In this document: positions 55,263 through 64,000 of the stretch, in pieces
Layout: every line of letters begins with the position of its first letter
Position numbering within the stretch: the first letter of the stretch is position 1
NCBI RefSeq assembly: GCF_036511935.1
Contig: NZ_AP028878.1
Coordinates: forward strand, 992,001-1,056,000
DNA: 64,000 nt
Direction: 5' to 3'
Source of the DNA: Marinobacter nanhaiticus D15-8W
GTDB taxonomy: Bacteria > Pseudomonadota > Gammaproteobacteria > Pseudomonadales > Oleiphilaceae
Notes under the pieces: model-generated
The model's input: the letters and a program-made list of their open reading frames with translations, nothing else
What the model was told of the DNA's origin: nothing
Database searches by the model: none
Made by a program: the position numbers and the translations under genes

Positions 55263-57389
55263 ATGAATAATCAAAGAAGACTTGTTGTAAAAAAAAGTTT
55301 GGGGTCGAGGCTAACGATGTATAGAAAAATCGCATTAATGTTCGGCATGGCCGCGCTCGGCATGGTTTCAGGATTGGCGCAAGCCGTCAGCCTGAACGAT
55401 GTCGATTTTACGTCGCTTCCCGGCGACGGCACTGAGGTTACCTTGACCTTTGATGGCACACCTCCTCAGCCCACCGGCTATACCATCGAGCGTCCGGCCC
55501 GCATCGCTGTAGACCTGCGGAATACGCAAAATGCGCTGGAGAATCGCAGCGTGTCGCTGGGCGGTGGTAATGCCCAGAGTATGACCGTGGTGGAAACCGA
55601 TGACCGGACCCGTCTCATATTTAACCTTGTTGAGCTCGTTCCTTATTCTACCGACGTTTCTGGAAACACAGTTACCCTGAGGATTGGCGGCGAAGGATCA
55701 GGTGGTAGTTCTGCAAAGGCGTCGTCCAACCAGGCAATGCCCGCTTCGAGTACTTCTTCATCGGTGAAGGGAGAGGCAGTCACCAACGTCGATTTCCGCC
55801 GTGGTGCGAACGGGGAAGGGCGCATAATCGTTACCCTTAGCAACCCCGGCATTCCGGTAGATCTCTCTGAGACTGGAGGTCGTATTCGACTGGTGTTGGA
55901 TGATGCCCAGGTGCCCGAACAGCTGCGTCGTCGTCTGGATGTTACCGACTTCGCGACGCCGGTTACCCGCGTGGATACCTTCATGCAGGGTGACGACGCT
56001 GTCATTGAGATTCGCCCCGAAGGGGATTATGACTATCTGGCATACCAGGCTGACAACGAGTTTACCGTCAGCGTCGAACCGCTGACGCAGGAAGAAGCTG
56101 AAAGCCGTCGTGAAGAGAAGTTCCCCTACAGTGGCGAGAAGCTGTCGTTGAACTTCCAGGACATCGAAGTACGTTCTGTTCTTCAGCTCATCGCCGATTT
56201 CACGGGACTTAACCTCGTAGCCAGCGATACGGTAAGTGGCAGCATCACGCTGCGCCTGCAGAACGTACCTTGGGACCAGGCTCTTGACCTGATTTTGAAG
56301 ACCAAGGGTTTGGACAAGCGCCAGATCGGCAATGTTCTCCTGGTGGCTCCGGCCGATGAAATCGCTGCGCGCGAGCGTCTGGAGCTTGAGACCTCCAAGC
56401 AGATTGCGGAGTTGGCCCCGGTTCGACTGGACATTATCCAGGTTAATTATGCTAAGGCTGCAGATATCGTCGCTTTGATCCAGGCTGACGAGGAGCTCAT
56501 TTCCGGGCGCGGCTTTATTTCTTCGGATGCGCGTACGAATACCATCAGCGTAAGAGAGACTGCGGAGAAGCTTGAAGAGATTCGCCGTTTGGTTAACACG
56601 TGGGATATTCCTGTGCGCCAGGTCTCTATCGAGGCCAGAATCGTGCGAGCCCAGACAAACGTCGCCGAGAGTCTTGGTATCCAGTGGGGCGGTGCGGCCT
56701 ATGATGTTAGCGGTGATAACGTGTTTTCCGTAGGTGGCTCTCAGGGTGCTGTTGAAGAGGCTCGCGACGCCGCGGGTGGCGGCTCTGGGGATATCAGCTT
56801 CCCAGGGGCTCTTGCCGTGGATTTGGGGGTGACTGGTAATGGTGCATCGTCGTTTGCCTTTGGTTGGGCAAGTGATGACTTCCTGGTCGACTTGGAATTG
56901 TCCGCCCTGGAAACCGATGGGAAGGCCGAAGTTGTCTCCCAGCCACGCGTCGTGACTGCTGATCGTCAAACGGCATCCATCAAGTCTGGTGAAGAGATTC
57001 CCTATCAGGAAGCTTCATCGAGTGGCGCGACTTCGGTTTCATTCAAGGAAGCCGTTCTCTCGCTTGAAGTGACTCCGCAGATCACCCCGGACAACAAGAT
57101 CATTATGGATTTGGTTGTGAATCAGGATTCCAGGGGTGAAGTTACAGCGGGTATACCGGCAATCAACACGAATGAGGTGACTACCCAGGTCCTTGTAGCC
57201 GATGGCGAGACCGTCGTGCTCGGCGGTATCTTCCAGTCGGAGGTAGCCACCAACATCACAAAGACACCGTTCTTGGGAGATATCCCCTACATTGGCCGCC
57301 TATTCAAGCGTACTGAGAATATCGACGAGCGTAGCGAATTGCTGATCTTTATCACGCCCTCCATCATGCGCGGAGAATTGATCAACTAA
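55263..57389 (+). CDS. pilQ: Type IV pilus secretin PilQ
   Basis: Outer-membrane multimeric channel for the pilus fibre, 708 residues. An N-terminal export signal (MYRKIALMFGMAALGMVSGL near residue 19) precedes AMIN domains (residues about 45-250), secretin N0/N1 modules (ISLNFQDIEV-type LSLNFQDIEVRSVLQLIADF) and the secretin domain ending in ETVVLGGIFQSEVATNITKT and TPFLGDIPYIGRLFK split across the motif. ATG at 55263 has AAGGAG upstream. A strong terminator follows. Confidence 0.97.
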   Translation: MNNQRRLVVKKSLGSRLTMYRKIALMFGMAALGMVSGLAQAVSLNDVDFTSLPGDGTEVTLTFDGTPPQPTGYTIERPARIAVDLRNTQNALENRSVSLGGGNAQSMTVVETDDRTRLIFNLVELVPYSTDVSGNTVTLRIGGEGSGGSSAKASSNQAMPASSTSSSVKGEAVTNVDFRRGANGEGRIIVTLSNPGIPVDLSETGGRIRLVLDDAQVPEQLRRRLDVTDFATPVTRVDTFMQGDDAVIEIRPEGDYDYLAYQADNEFTVSVEPLTQEEAESRREEKFPYSGEKLSLNFQDIEVRSVLQLIADFTGLNLVASDTVSGSITLRLQNVPWDQALDLILKTKGLDKRQIGNVLLVAPADEIAARERLELETSKQIAELAPVRLDIIQVNYAKAADIVALIQADEELISGRGFISSDARTNTISVRETAEKLEEIRRLVNTWDIPVRQVSIEARIVRAQTNVAESLGIQWGGAAYDVSGDNVFSVGGSQGAVEEARDAAGGGSGDISFPGALAVDLGVTGNGASSFAFGWASDDFLVDLELSALETDGKAEVVSQPRVVTADRQTASIKSGEEIPYQEASSSGATSVSFKEAVLSLEVTPQITPDNKIIMDLVVNQDSRGEVTAGIPAINTNEVTTQVLVADGETVVLGGIFQSEVATNITKTPFLGDIPYIGRLFKRTENIDERSELLIFITPSIMRGELIN

Positions 57390-57410
57390 CCTAAGTGTCA
57401 GCGAACGTCG

Positions 57411-57437
57411 AAGCCGCCTCAATGAGGCGGCTTTTTT
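57411..57437 (+). terminator. Terminator after pilQ
   Basis: Perfect 10-bp stem AAGCCGCCTC / GAGGCGGCTT with AAT loop, followed by a T run to 57437. It ends the pilMNOPQ transcript before aroK. Confidence 0.93.
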
Positions 57438-57522
57438 ATGTCTGTCTTCGCGGTACCCCGTGCTTATCGCCTGAACAAATGCTGTGCTATGCTCTGCGCC
57501 CTGTATCGAATTGAGCTGAACT

Positions 57523-58089
57523 ATGTCGTTGCCAGAGCGAATCGTTCTCGTGGGGCCCATGGGTGCTGGCAAAAGCACTATCGGCCGCTTGTTGGCGCGG
57601 GAGCTGGGTTATCATTTCATTGATTCGGATCGCCTGATCGAAGAGCGTTGCGGCGCTGATATTCCGTGGATTTTTGATGTCGAGGGCGAGGACGGCTTCC
57701 GTACGCGCGAAAGTAATATCCTGGAAGAACTGTCTCATGAGAAAGGGGCGGTCATTGCGACCGGCGGTGGGGCGGTCATGCGTCAAGCCAACCATGAATG
57801 CCTTCGCCGTAACGCACTTATCGTCTACTTGAAGACCTCTGTCGAACAGCAGTATGACCGGACACGCCGCGACCGCAATCGGCCGTTGTTGCAGCACGAT
57901 GATCCCAAGTCGATACTCGACGATCTGTTTGCCCATAGAGACCCGCTATACAGTCAGTTGGCGGACATAGTCATGATGACGGACCGCAAGAGCCCGCGTC
58001 TCGTTGTGCGCCAGTTGATGAATCGGTTGAAGCCTCGCACCCATCGCAAGAGGCGCCACCTGAGGAAGGAAGGTCAAAATCATGCCTGA
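57523..58089 (+). CDS. aroK: Shikimate kinase
   Basis: Phosphorylates shikimate in aromatic amino acid synthesis. The 188-residue protein has Walker [21 protein letters not shown], the shikimate-binding IDSDRLIEE and ATGGGAVMR, and the lid RDRNRPLL. It overlaps aroB by 8 bp; the two genes form a conserved unit following pilQ. Confidence 0.97.
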   Translation: MSLPERIVLVGPMGAGKSTIGRLLARELGYHFIDSDRLIEERCGADIPWIFDVEGEDGFRTRESNILEELSHEKGAVIATGGGAVMRQANHECLRRNALIVYLKTSVEQQYDRTRRDRNRPLLQHDDPKSILDDLFAHRDPLYSQLADIVMMTDRKSPRLVVRQLMNRLKPRTHRKRRHLRKEGQNHA

Positions 58090-59170
58090 AGCCCGCCGTG
58101 AGCTCCGTGTCGACCTTGGAGAGCGTAGTTATCCCATCGTTATAGGTCAGGGGCTACTTGGAAAGGAAGACCTGGCGAGTTTCGCTCCGGGTGATCGTGT
58201 CCTGATCGTCACTAACGCGTCAGTAGCGCCGCTTTATCTTGAGCGTGCGCAGGCCAGCTTTCCGGGAAAACAGGTGGACAGCGTTATTCTTCCAGATGGC
58301 GAGCGTTACAAGAACTGGGAAACGCTCAACCTTATTTTTGACGCCCTGCTTGAAAAGAAGCATACGCGCAAAACCACGTTGGTCGCCTTGGGCGGTGGCG
58401 TTGTCGGTGATATGGCAGGCTTTGCCGCAGCCACTTACCAGCGCGGCGTCAACTTTATCCAGATTCCAACCACGCTCCTGTCCCAGGTTGATTCCTCGGT
58501 CGGGGGCAAGACGGGTATCAACCACCCACTAGGAAAGAACATGATTGGGGCGTTCCATCAGCCCCAAGCAGTGTTGATCGATACCGATACGCTTTCCACC
58601 CTTCCGTCCAGTGAAATGTCGGCCGGGCTTGCCGAGGTCATCAAGTACGGCTTGATTCGGGACATCGAATTCCTCAAATGGCTCGAGACAAATATCGATC
58701 GGTTGAATGACAGGGACTCCCGAGTGCTTTCCGAGGCGATCTTCCGATCCTGTGCCTGCAAGGCAGACGTCGTGGCGGTGGACGAGCGGGAAGGCGGCCT
58801 TCGCGCAATCCTCAATCTGGGGCATACTTTTGGCCATGCGATCGAAACCCATACCGGTTATGGCTCTTGGTTACATGGCGAAGCGGTAAGCACCGGAATG
58901 TTGATGGCAGCGGATCTGTCACGACGTAGTGGCTCATTGGCGGATGCCGATGTAGAGCGCGTGCAGGTATTGCTTGAACGAGCCCGCCTGCCCTTGGTCC
59001 CCCCTGCTGGCATGACGCCGCAGCACTTTATGACACTGATGGCGGTCGATAAGAAGAATGTCGATGGTTCGCTTCGGCTTGTCTTGCTCGAATCGCTGGG
59101 CAAAGCAGTCGTCACTTCGTCCTTCCGAAACGAAGATCTGCATGACACGCTTGCTCACTTTTGCCATTAG
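58082..59170 (+). CDS. aroB: 3-dehydroquinate synthase
   Basis: NAD- and metal-dependent enzyme that converts DAHP to 3-dehydroquinate. The 362-residue chain has [40 protein letters not shown] and the metal-binding [12 protein letters not shown] segment. It starts inside aroK by 8 bp and is followed by damX after 47 bp. Confidence 0.98.
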   Translation: MPEARRELRVDLGERSYPIVIGQGLLGKEDLASFAPGDRVLIVTNASVAPLYLERAQASFPGKQVDSVILPDGERYKNWETLNLIFDALLEKKHTRKTTLVALGGGVVGDMAGFAAATYQRGVNFIQIPTTLLSQVDSSVGGKTGINHPLGKNMIGAFHQPQAVLIDTDTLSTLPSSEMSAGLAEVIKYGLIRDIEFLKWLETNIDRLNDRDSRVLSEAIFRSCACKADVVAVDEREGGLRAILNLGHTFGHAIETHTGYGSWLHGEAVSTGMLMAADLSRRSGSLADADVERVQVLLERARLPLVPPAGMTPQHFMTLMAVDKKNVDGSLRLVLLESLGKAVVTSSFRNEDLHDTLAHFCH

Positions 59171-59217
59171 GCCTCGGACAGCGGTCGATAGCCGACTAGA
59201 TCTCCCGGAATGGCGCA

Positions 59218-60933
59218 ATGGCTGAAGACATCCTGACCGGTGATCCCGGCACCCTGTTTAATCGACTCCAAGAACGGTATGGCCTGGGGCAGGATCCGCT
59301 TTCCATGGACTCTCCCTTCTTCCCCGGCGCGCAACGCCAATATGCACTGGAAACGATCAGGCACCTTGCGGCCTTTGGCGACATGGCCTTGCTGGTTACC
59401 GGGGAGCGTGGTTCCGGTAAGACGCGTTTGCTGGCCGAGCTAGTGCGAGCGGAATCTGAAAGGCTGAAATTTCACCGCCTGGCCGTCTCCGAGGTCGCTA
59501 CGGAACAGGGCTTGGCGGACGCCTTGCTGCGTATCGCTCACCACGGTCTGGGCTCCGGCCGCTCTTCGCGGGATGCAATCTTTGGTTTCTTCAAATGGAG
59601 TGAAACGGCGACCCGTAAGGGCCAACGGATCGTACTTTTACTAGACGATGCTGATCATATGCCGGCGGCGGTTGTTCACGTATTGCTCGCGGCACATCGA
59701 GCGGCTGACTGTAGTCAATGTGCGGTGCCCGTACTGACGGGGGCGGATACCTTGATTACGTCGCTGGGGATTGTTGATGTCGGTGACAACGTGCGGCAAA
59801 CCGTTCACCAGGTTCATCTTAGACCCCTTACGCGGGACGAGGTCGCCGAGTACCTGGCACCGAGGATAGAAAGGTCAGGAGGAGATTCTTCTGAGCTGCT
59901 GAATAGTGGGCGCCTCAAGCAGTTGCATGAGTTGAGTCAGGGCAGTTTTTCGCGCCTCAAGCGTACAGCGCCCGCAGTCTGGCTGGGTATGGCTGGGCAC
60001 AGCCAGCCGCAGCCCTCCCGCAAGGCTGGGCCAGGTTTCAAAAAATTGATGTGGCCAATGCTGGCAGTGGTCTTGCTCGGGGCCTCCTGGCTGCTGGTTT
60101 CCTGGCAGTATGATGCCATGGTCGCTTCCGAAACCGACGTGGTTCCCGCGGTAGAGCCGGTGCGCCAAACGGTCCGGCTTGGGCCTGATTCGAACATTTG
60201 GGCTGACATGTCCAATACTAGAGATGAACCGGATGAAGGTCGAGGAGTAGAGGCGGGGGCTGCCGATACTGCCCAATCGCCGCCGGCCGCCACCGTTGAA
60301 GATCAGTCGATTGGGGCGTTGGATACCGGAGCCGAGCAGGTTGATGGAGAGGTTCCATCGACTGAAGTTGAAGCTTCAAAAGAAGAACCTGCTACGGCCG
60401 AGATTGGGGCTGTGCCGACGGAGGACGAAGGTTCCTCCAGACCCGAGAGCGTCTTGCCTGAGCTCGATCCGACAGGTTCCGTCGACCCGAGCAGCGATGA
60501 GGGGGCTGCCGCGGAGCAGGATACTTTGTCTTTTGCTCAGCAGGCGTCTTCCAGCGAGGGTTCGCCCTCACCCGAAGTGGCCGAAAGTGCTGCTCTTGTC
60601 GAGTCTGCCGTTTCGTCCGCTCCAGAATCGGAGCCTGGGTTCGACGTGGCCAACCCGGGACGTTTCCGCCCAGTAGAGCAGTTGCGGACGAGGGAAGGTT
60701 ATACCGCCCAGTACATAGCGGGTTACGAGGAGGATACGGCAACTGATTTTCTGGCGCAGCACCCGAGTGTGGAAGAATTGGTGTACACCCGCTCTACACG
60801 AAAAGGCAAACCATGGTATGTTGTGATCTACGGAGGGTTCGCCAGCCGGGACGAAGCGGACCGGGTAATTGGTCAGCTTCCGCAAGAACTGGCCCAGCGT
60901 GATGTCTGGATCCGTTCTTTTTCAGGACTTTAG
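59218..60933 (+). CDS. damX: DamX-like AAA ATPase and SPOR protein
   Basis: A 571-residue inner-membrane protein of the DamX type. An N-terminal AAA domain has Walker A GERGSGKTRLLAEL (about residues 62-75) and Walker B IVLLLDDADH. A membrane helix follows (LMWPMLAVVLLGASWLLVSW, about residues 278-297), then a long acidic linker rich in Pro, Glu, Ser and Ala, and a C-terminal SPOR domain (YTAQYIAGYEEDTATDFLAQ onward to WYVVIYGGFASRDEADRVIG). It probably localises to the division septum. Position between aroB and gltB matches Pseudomonas. Confidence 0.92.
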   Translation: MAEDILTGDPGTLFNRLQERYGLGQDPLSMDSPFFPGAQRQYALETIRHLAAFGDMALLVTGERGSGKTRLLAELVRAESERLKFHRLAVSEVATEQGLADALLRIAHHGLGSGRSSRDAIFGFFKWSETATRKGQRIVLLLDDADHMPAAVVHVLLAAHRAADCSQCAVPVLTGADTLITSLGIVDVGDNVRQTVHQVHLRPLTRDEVAEYLAPRIERSGGDSSELLNSGRLKQLHELSQGSFSRLKRTAPAVWLGMAGHSQPQPSRKAGPGFKKLMWPMLAVVLLGASWLLVSWQYDAMVASETDVVPAVEPVRQTVRLGPDSNIWADMSNTRDEPDEGRGVEAGAADTAQSPPAATVEDQSIGALDTGAEQVDGEVPSTEVEASKEEPATAEIGAVPTEDEGSSRPESVLPELDPTGSVDPSSDEGAAAEQDTLSFAQQASSSEGSPSPEVAESAALVESAVSSAPESEPGFDVANPGRFRPVEQLRTREGYTAQYIAGYEEDTATDFLAQHPSVEELVYTRSTRKGKPWYVVIYGGFASRDEADRVIGQLPQELAQRDVWIRSFSGL

Positions 60934-61235
60934 GGAACTTCTGCAAGTCTCGGAAGTCTCTTAATGCAGTGTCTGTGATTCCGAACTCGCCAGCAAGGCG
61001 TTGCCAGTCGTGGCATGAGCCGTTCGGGCGCATACGGCACTGTTTTTTATTCTTTTTTACCCCAATCTCATCAATTCTTTATTCCGTATATGCGCTAAAA
61101 ATTGCTCAATCATTTGAGTAGGTATTAGTGCGCATGTAAAATAGCCAGCCCCCATTTTCAGTGTCAGTGGGTGTTGCGCCTGGGCTCGGCGGCTATACCA
61201 TTGATTGAAAAGAATTTTTATGTGAGAGAACGCTT
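60934..61235. other. Intergenic region upstream of gltB
   Basis: A 302-bp gap holding the gltB promoter and leader. The second half is AT-rich (a TTTTTTATTCTTTTTT stretch near 61043). I find no confident -35/-10 pair, hairpin terminator or small gene. A short minus-strand frame ending in damX is likely noncoding. Confidence 0.5.
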
Positions 61236-64000
61236 ATGATGACAGGTTTGTATCATCCCAGTGAGTTCCGGGACAACTGTGGATTTGGCCTGATCGCCCA
61301 CATGAAGGGACAGGTCAGTCACAAGTTGCTGCAAACTGCCATCGAGTCGCTGACCTGCATGACCCACCGAGGTGGCATTGCAGCGGACGGCAAGACCGGT
61401 GACGGCTGCGGCCTATTGCTGCAGAAACCCGATACCTTCCTACGCAAGGCTGCCCAGCAGAGTTTCGGTAAGAAGCTCAGCGATCTGTATGGCGTCGGCA
61501 TGATCTTTCTCGATCAGGATGAGAAAAAGGCCGAGCGTGGTCGCAAAACACTGGAAAAGCACTTGGTAGAACAAGGTCTACAGGTCGTGGGCTGGCGTGA
61601 AGTACCCACCGAAAGCGATTGCCTGGGTCCCATGGCGCTCGACTGCCTGCCGCGTATTGAGCAGGTGTTCGTTGAATCCGCCGGCAAGGGTGAGCGGGAG
61701 TTCGCCATCAGTCTTTTCCTGAGTCGCCGCCACACCGAGCGGGAGATGGCCGACGATAGCGAGTTCTACATCTGTAGCCTGTCCCATAAGACGCTGGCCT
61801 ACAAAGGGCTAATGATGCCGTCGGATCTGCCGACCTTCTACCGGGATCTCGGCGATCCGGACCTGGAAACAGCGATCTGCGTGTTCCACCAGCGTTTCTC
61901 GACCAACACCATGCCGCGCTGGCCGTTGGCCCAACCGTTCCGTTTCCTGGCGCACAACGGCGAGATCAACACCGTCGAGGGCAACCGTAATTGGGCCATC
62001 GCCCGTGCGTCCAAGTTCAAGTCGAACGACCTGCCGGACCTGCAAACCCTGCAGCCTCTCGTCAACCGTACCGGTTCCGACTCTTCCAGCATGGATAATA
62101 TGCTGGAAATCCTTTTGGCCGGCGGCGTGGACCTGTTCCGTGCAGTCCGGATGATGATTCCGCCCGCGTGGCAGAACGTCGACACCATGGATTCCGATCT
62201 GCGCGCGTTCTACGAATACAACTCCATGCATATGGAACCGTGGGATGGCCCCGCCGGTATCGTACTGTCCGATGGCCGTCATGCCGTATGTATGCTCGAC
62301 CGCAACGGCCTACGGCCGGCGCGTTGGGTGATCACCAAGGACGACTTCATTACGCTGGCCTCCGAAATCGGTACCTATAGCTACAAGCCGGAAGACGTCG
62401 TGGCTAAAGGCCGTGTTGGGCCGGGTCAGATCCTGGCGGTCGATACTGAATCGGGCCAGGTGCTGCATACCAAGGATATCGACAGCCGTCTCAAGAACAG
62501 TCAGCCCTACAAGCGCTGGCTGCGCGAGAATGCGCTGCGGGTCGAGGCGACGCTGAACCAGGACACGCCGGAATTCAAACTGATGGAATCCGAGGAACTC
62601 AAGGTCCATCAGAAGATGTTCCACGTCTCCTTCGAGGAGCGGGATCAGGTCCTGCGTCCCCTGGCGGAGAATGGCCAGGAAGCAGTCGGTTCGATGGGTG
62701 ATGACACCCCTATGGCGGTCCTTTCCAGCCGCGTTCGCCATGTAGCGGATTACTTCCGTCAGAAGTTTGCCCAGGTGACGAACCCGGCGATCGACCCGCT
62801 GCGGGAAGCGATTGTCATGTCGTTGGAAACCTGTCTGGGCGCAGAGCGTAACGTCTTCGAAGAAACGCCGGATCACGCTAATCGGATTATCCTGTCGACA
62901 CCGGTACTGTCCCCTGCCAAGTTCCTGAAGATTGAGAGTAATGATCGTGCCGGTTTCGAAGTTGCGCGTATCCGCCTGAGTTATCGCCCTGAGCTGGGCC
63001 TGCGGCAGGCTGTCGAAGCCATCTGTGACGAAGCCGAAAAAGCCGTACTGGACGGTAAGGTGTTGTTGATCCTCTCCGACAAGGAACTGAAGGAAGGCGA
63101 ACTGCCGATCAGCTCTCTGATGGCGACGGGCGCCGTGCACCACCACCTGGTGAACAAGGGGCTGCGATGTGATTCGAACCTGATTATCGAAACCGGCTGG
63201 GCCCGGGATTCCCATCACTTTGCGGTGCTGTTCGGGTTCGGCGCCACAGCGGTCTATCCGTATCTTTCTTACCAGATCCTCAATGACCTGATTCGCACGG
63301 GCGAGGTCATGATGGATCCGATCGAGGCGAAGAACAATTACCGCAAGGGCATCAACAAAGGTCTGTTGAAGATCCTGTCGAAGATGGGGATCTCTACGAT
63401 TACTTCCTACCGTGGCGCACAGCTGTTCGAAGCCATCGGGTTATCGGAGGAAGTGGTCGATTTGTGTTTCCCGGGTGTTCCGAGCCGTATCAAGGGCGCC
63501 ACCTTCTACGATTTCCAGCAGGATCAGGAGTTGTTGGCCAGCATCGCCTGGAAGAATCGCAAGCCGATCAACCAGGGTGGTCTGCTGAAATATGTCCACG
63601 GGCAGGAGTACCATGCCTTCAACCCGGACGTCGTAAGCACGCTACAGCGGGCGGTACAGGACGGCGACTACGGCACCTACCGTGAGTATGCCGGGTTGGT
63701 GAACGAGCGTCCTGTAGCAACCCTCCGCGACTTGTTGGGCTTTAGGGATGGTATCAAGTCCGTCGACATCGAGTCGGTGGAGCCGGTCGAGAATATCTTT
63801 CCCCGTTTCGATTCGGCAGCCATGTCGCTAGGTGCCCTGTCGCCGGAAGCCCACGAGGCGCTGGCAATGGCGATGAACACACTGGGTGGTCGCTCCAATT
63901 CGGGTGAGGGGGGCGAAGACCCCGCTCGTTATGGCACCGATCGTCGCTCCAAGATCAAGCAGGTGGCCTCCGGTCGTTTCGGTGTCACCGCGCAGTATCT
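61236..64000 (+). CDS. gltB: Glutamate synthase large subunit, 3' end missing
   Basis: Large subunit of NADPH-glutamate synthase (GOGAT), which makes glutamate from glutamine and 2-oxoglutarate. The frame opens at ATG 61236 and remains open to the window edge (about 921 codons of some 1480). After a short propeptide the amidotransferase Cys is C15 in [12 protein letters not shown], followed by [15 protein letters not shown] and [13 protein letters not shown]. The last part enters the FMN/2-oxoglutarate synthase domain ([15 protein letters not shown]). It follows damX, and gltD is expected downstream outside the window. Confidence 0.98.
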   Translation, partial: MMTGLYHPSEFRDNCGFGLIAHMKGQVSHKLLQTAIESLTCMTHRGGIAADGKTGDGCGLLLQKPDTFLRKAAQQSFGKKLSDLYGVGMIFLDQDEKKAERGRKTLEKHLVEQGLQVVGWREVPTESDCLGPMALDCLPRIEQVFVESAGKGEREFAISLFLSRRHTEREMADDSEFYICSLSHKTLAYKGLMMPSDLPTFYRDLGDPDLETAICVFHQRFSTNTMPRWPLAQPFRFLAHNGEINTVEGNRNWAIARASKFKSNDLPDLQTLQPLVNRTGSDSSSMDNMLEILLAGGVDLFRAVRMMIPPAWQNVDTMDSDLRAFYEYNSMHMEPWDGPAGIVLSDGRHAVCMLDRNGLRPARWVITKDDFITLASEIGTYSYKPEDVVAKGRVGPGQILAVDTESGQVLHTKDIDSRLKNSQPYKRWLRENALRVEATLNQDTPEFKLMESEELKVHQKMFHVSFEERDQVLRPLAENGQEAVGSMGDDTPMAVLSSRVRHVADYFRQKFAQVTNPAIDPLREAIVMSLETCLGAERNVFEETPDHANRIILSTPVLSPAKFLKIESNDRAGFEVARIRLSYRPELGLRQAVEAICDEAEKAVLDGKVLLILSDKELKEGELPISSLMATGAVHHHLVNKGLRCDSNLIIETGWARDSHHFAVLFGFGATAVYPYLSYQILNDLIRTGEVMMDPIEAKNNYRKGINKGLLKILSKMGISTITSYRGAQLFEAIGLSEEVVDLCFPGVPSRIKGATFYDFQQDQELLASIAWKNRKPINQGGLLKYVHGQEYHAFNPDVVSTLQRAVQDGDYGTYREYAGLVNERPVATLRDLLGFRDGIKSVDIESVEPVENIFPRFDSAAMSLGALSPEAHEALAMAMNTLGGRSNSGEGGEDPARYGTDRRSKIKQVASGRFGVTAQY

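Noticed and set aside
55758..56969. 403-codon minus-strand frame opposite pilQ
   Set aside because: Antisense to a clear secretin gene with no family features.
60794..61033. Minus-strand open frame with a DWQRLAGEFGI-like start
   Set aside because: About half of it lies antisense to the damX SPOR domain. The short helical-looking start is not enough to support a gene, and no ribosome binding site is seen.
62310..63218. 302-codon minus-strand frame opposite gltB
   Set aside because: Shadow of the conserved glutamate synthase reading frame.

Overview
The window is a 64 kb, GC-rich, densely coded stretch of a gammaproteobacterial chromosome. Its gene order resembles Pseudomonas aeruginosa in several blocks recalled from that genome: ilvE beside lipopolysaccharide (LPS) core genes; tolC, thiC, nudF, yqiB, cpdA, yqiA; a HAD phosphatase with rppH and ptsP; and DUF971, hslU, hslV, a SPOR protein, argS, priA, rpmE, maeB, mrcA, pilMNOPQ, aroK, aroB, damX, gltB. 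The divergent details (no parE after yqiA, lone gcvH, an unusual LPS locus) fit a marine relative such as Marinobacter. That genus call is an inference. No tRNA, rRNA, insertion sequence, prophage or CRISPR array was seen.

Region 1 (1-24.9 kb) is the LPS core and lipid A locus. After the 3' part of ilvE and a DUF6165 gene come about twenty cell-surface genes in short blocks on both strands: one family 9 heptosyltransferase-like enzyme, five family 4 glycosyltransferases, one family 2 and one family 8 glycosyltransferase, two O-antigen-ligase-like membrane proteins (one fused to a WaaE/KdtX-type glycosyltransferase), four kinase-fold proteins (WaaY-like, KdkA, InaA/WaaP-like, YrbL), a Stealth phosphotransferase, a CDP-glycerol glycerophosphotransferase-like protein, an ELM1-family protein, an SGNH hydrolase, two LpxL-type lipid A acyltransferases and the Kdo transferase WaaA. 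Together they imply a heavily phosphorylated core with phosphodiester-linked substituents. The 2.4-8.4 kb part looks AT-richer, uses two TTG starts, and holds an unrecognised ParB-like protein.

Region 2 (24.9-33.3 kb) holds tolC, a TPP riboswitch with thiC, the nudF-yqiB-cpdA-yqiA group that couples ADP-ribose and cAMP turnover, gcvH and an RlmI-type rRNA methyltransferase. Region 3 (33.3-39.5 kb) has an imelysin lipoprotein, a HAD phosphatase, rppH (mRNA 5' end processing), ptsP (nitrogen PTS enzyme I) and a patatin-like protein whose nucleophile position reads Asn.

Region 4 (39.5-64 kb) holds DUF971, the HslUV protease, a SPOR division protein, argS, an AT-rich orphan lipoprotein, priA, rpmE, malic enzyme, PBP1A, the type IV pilus alignment complex pilMNOPQ, aroK-aroB, damX and the 5' part of gltB, which runs off the window. 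Clear hairpin terminators lie after DUF6165, waaA/tolC, thiC, rpmE, maeB/mrcA and pilQ.
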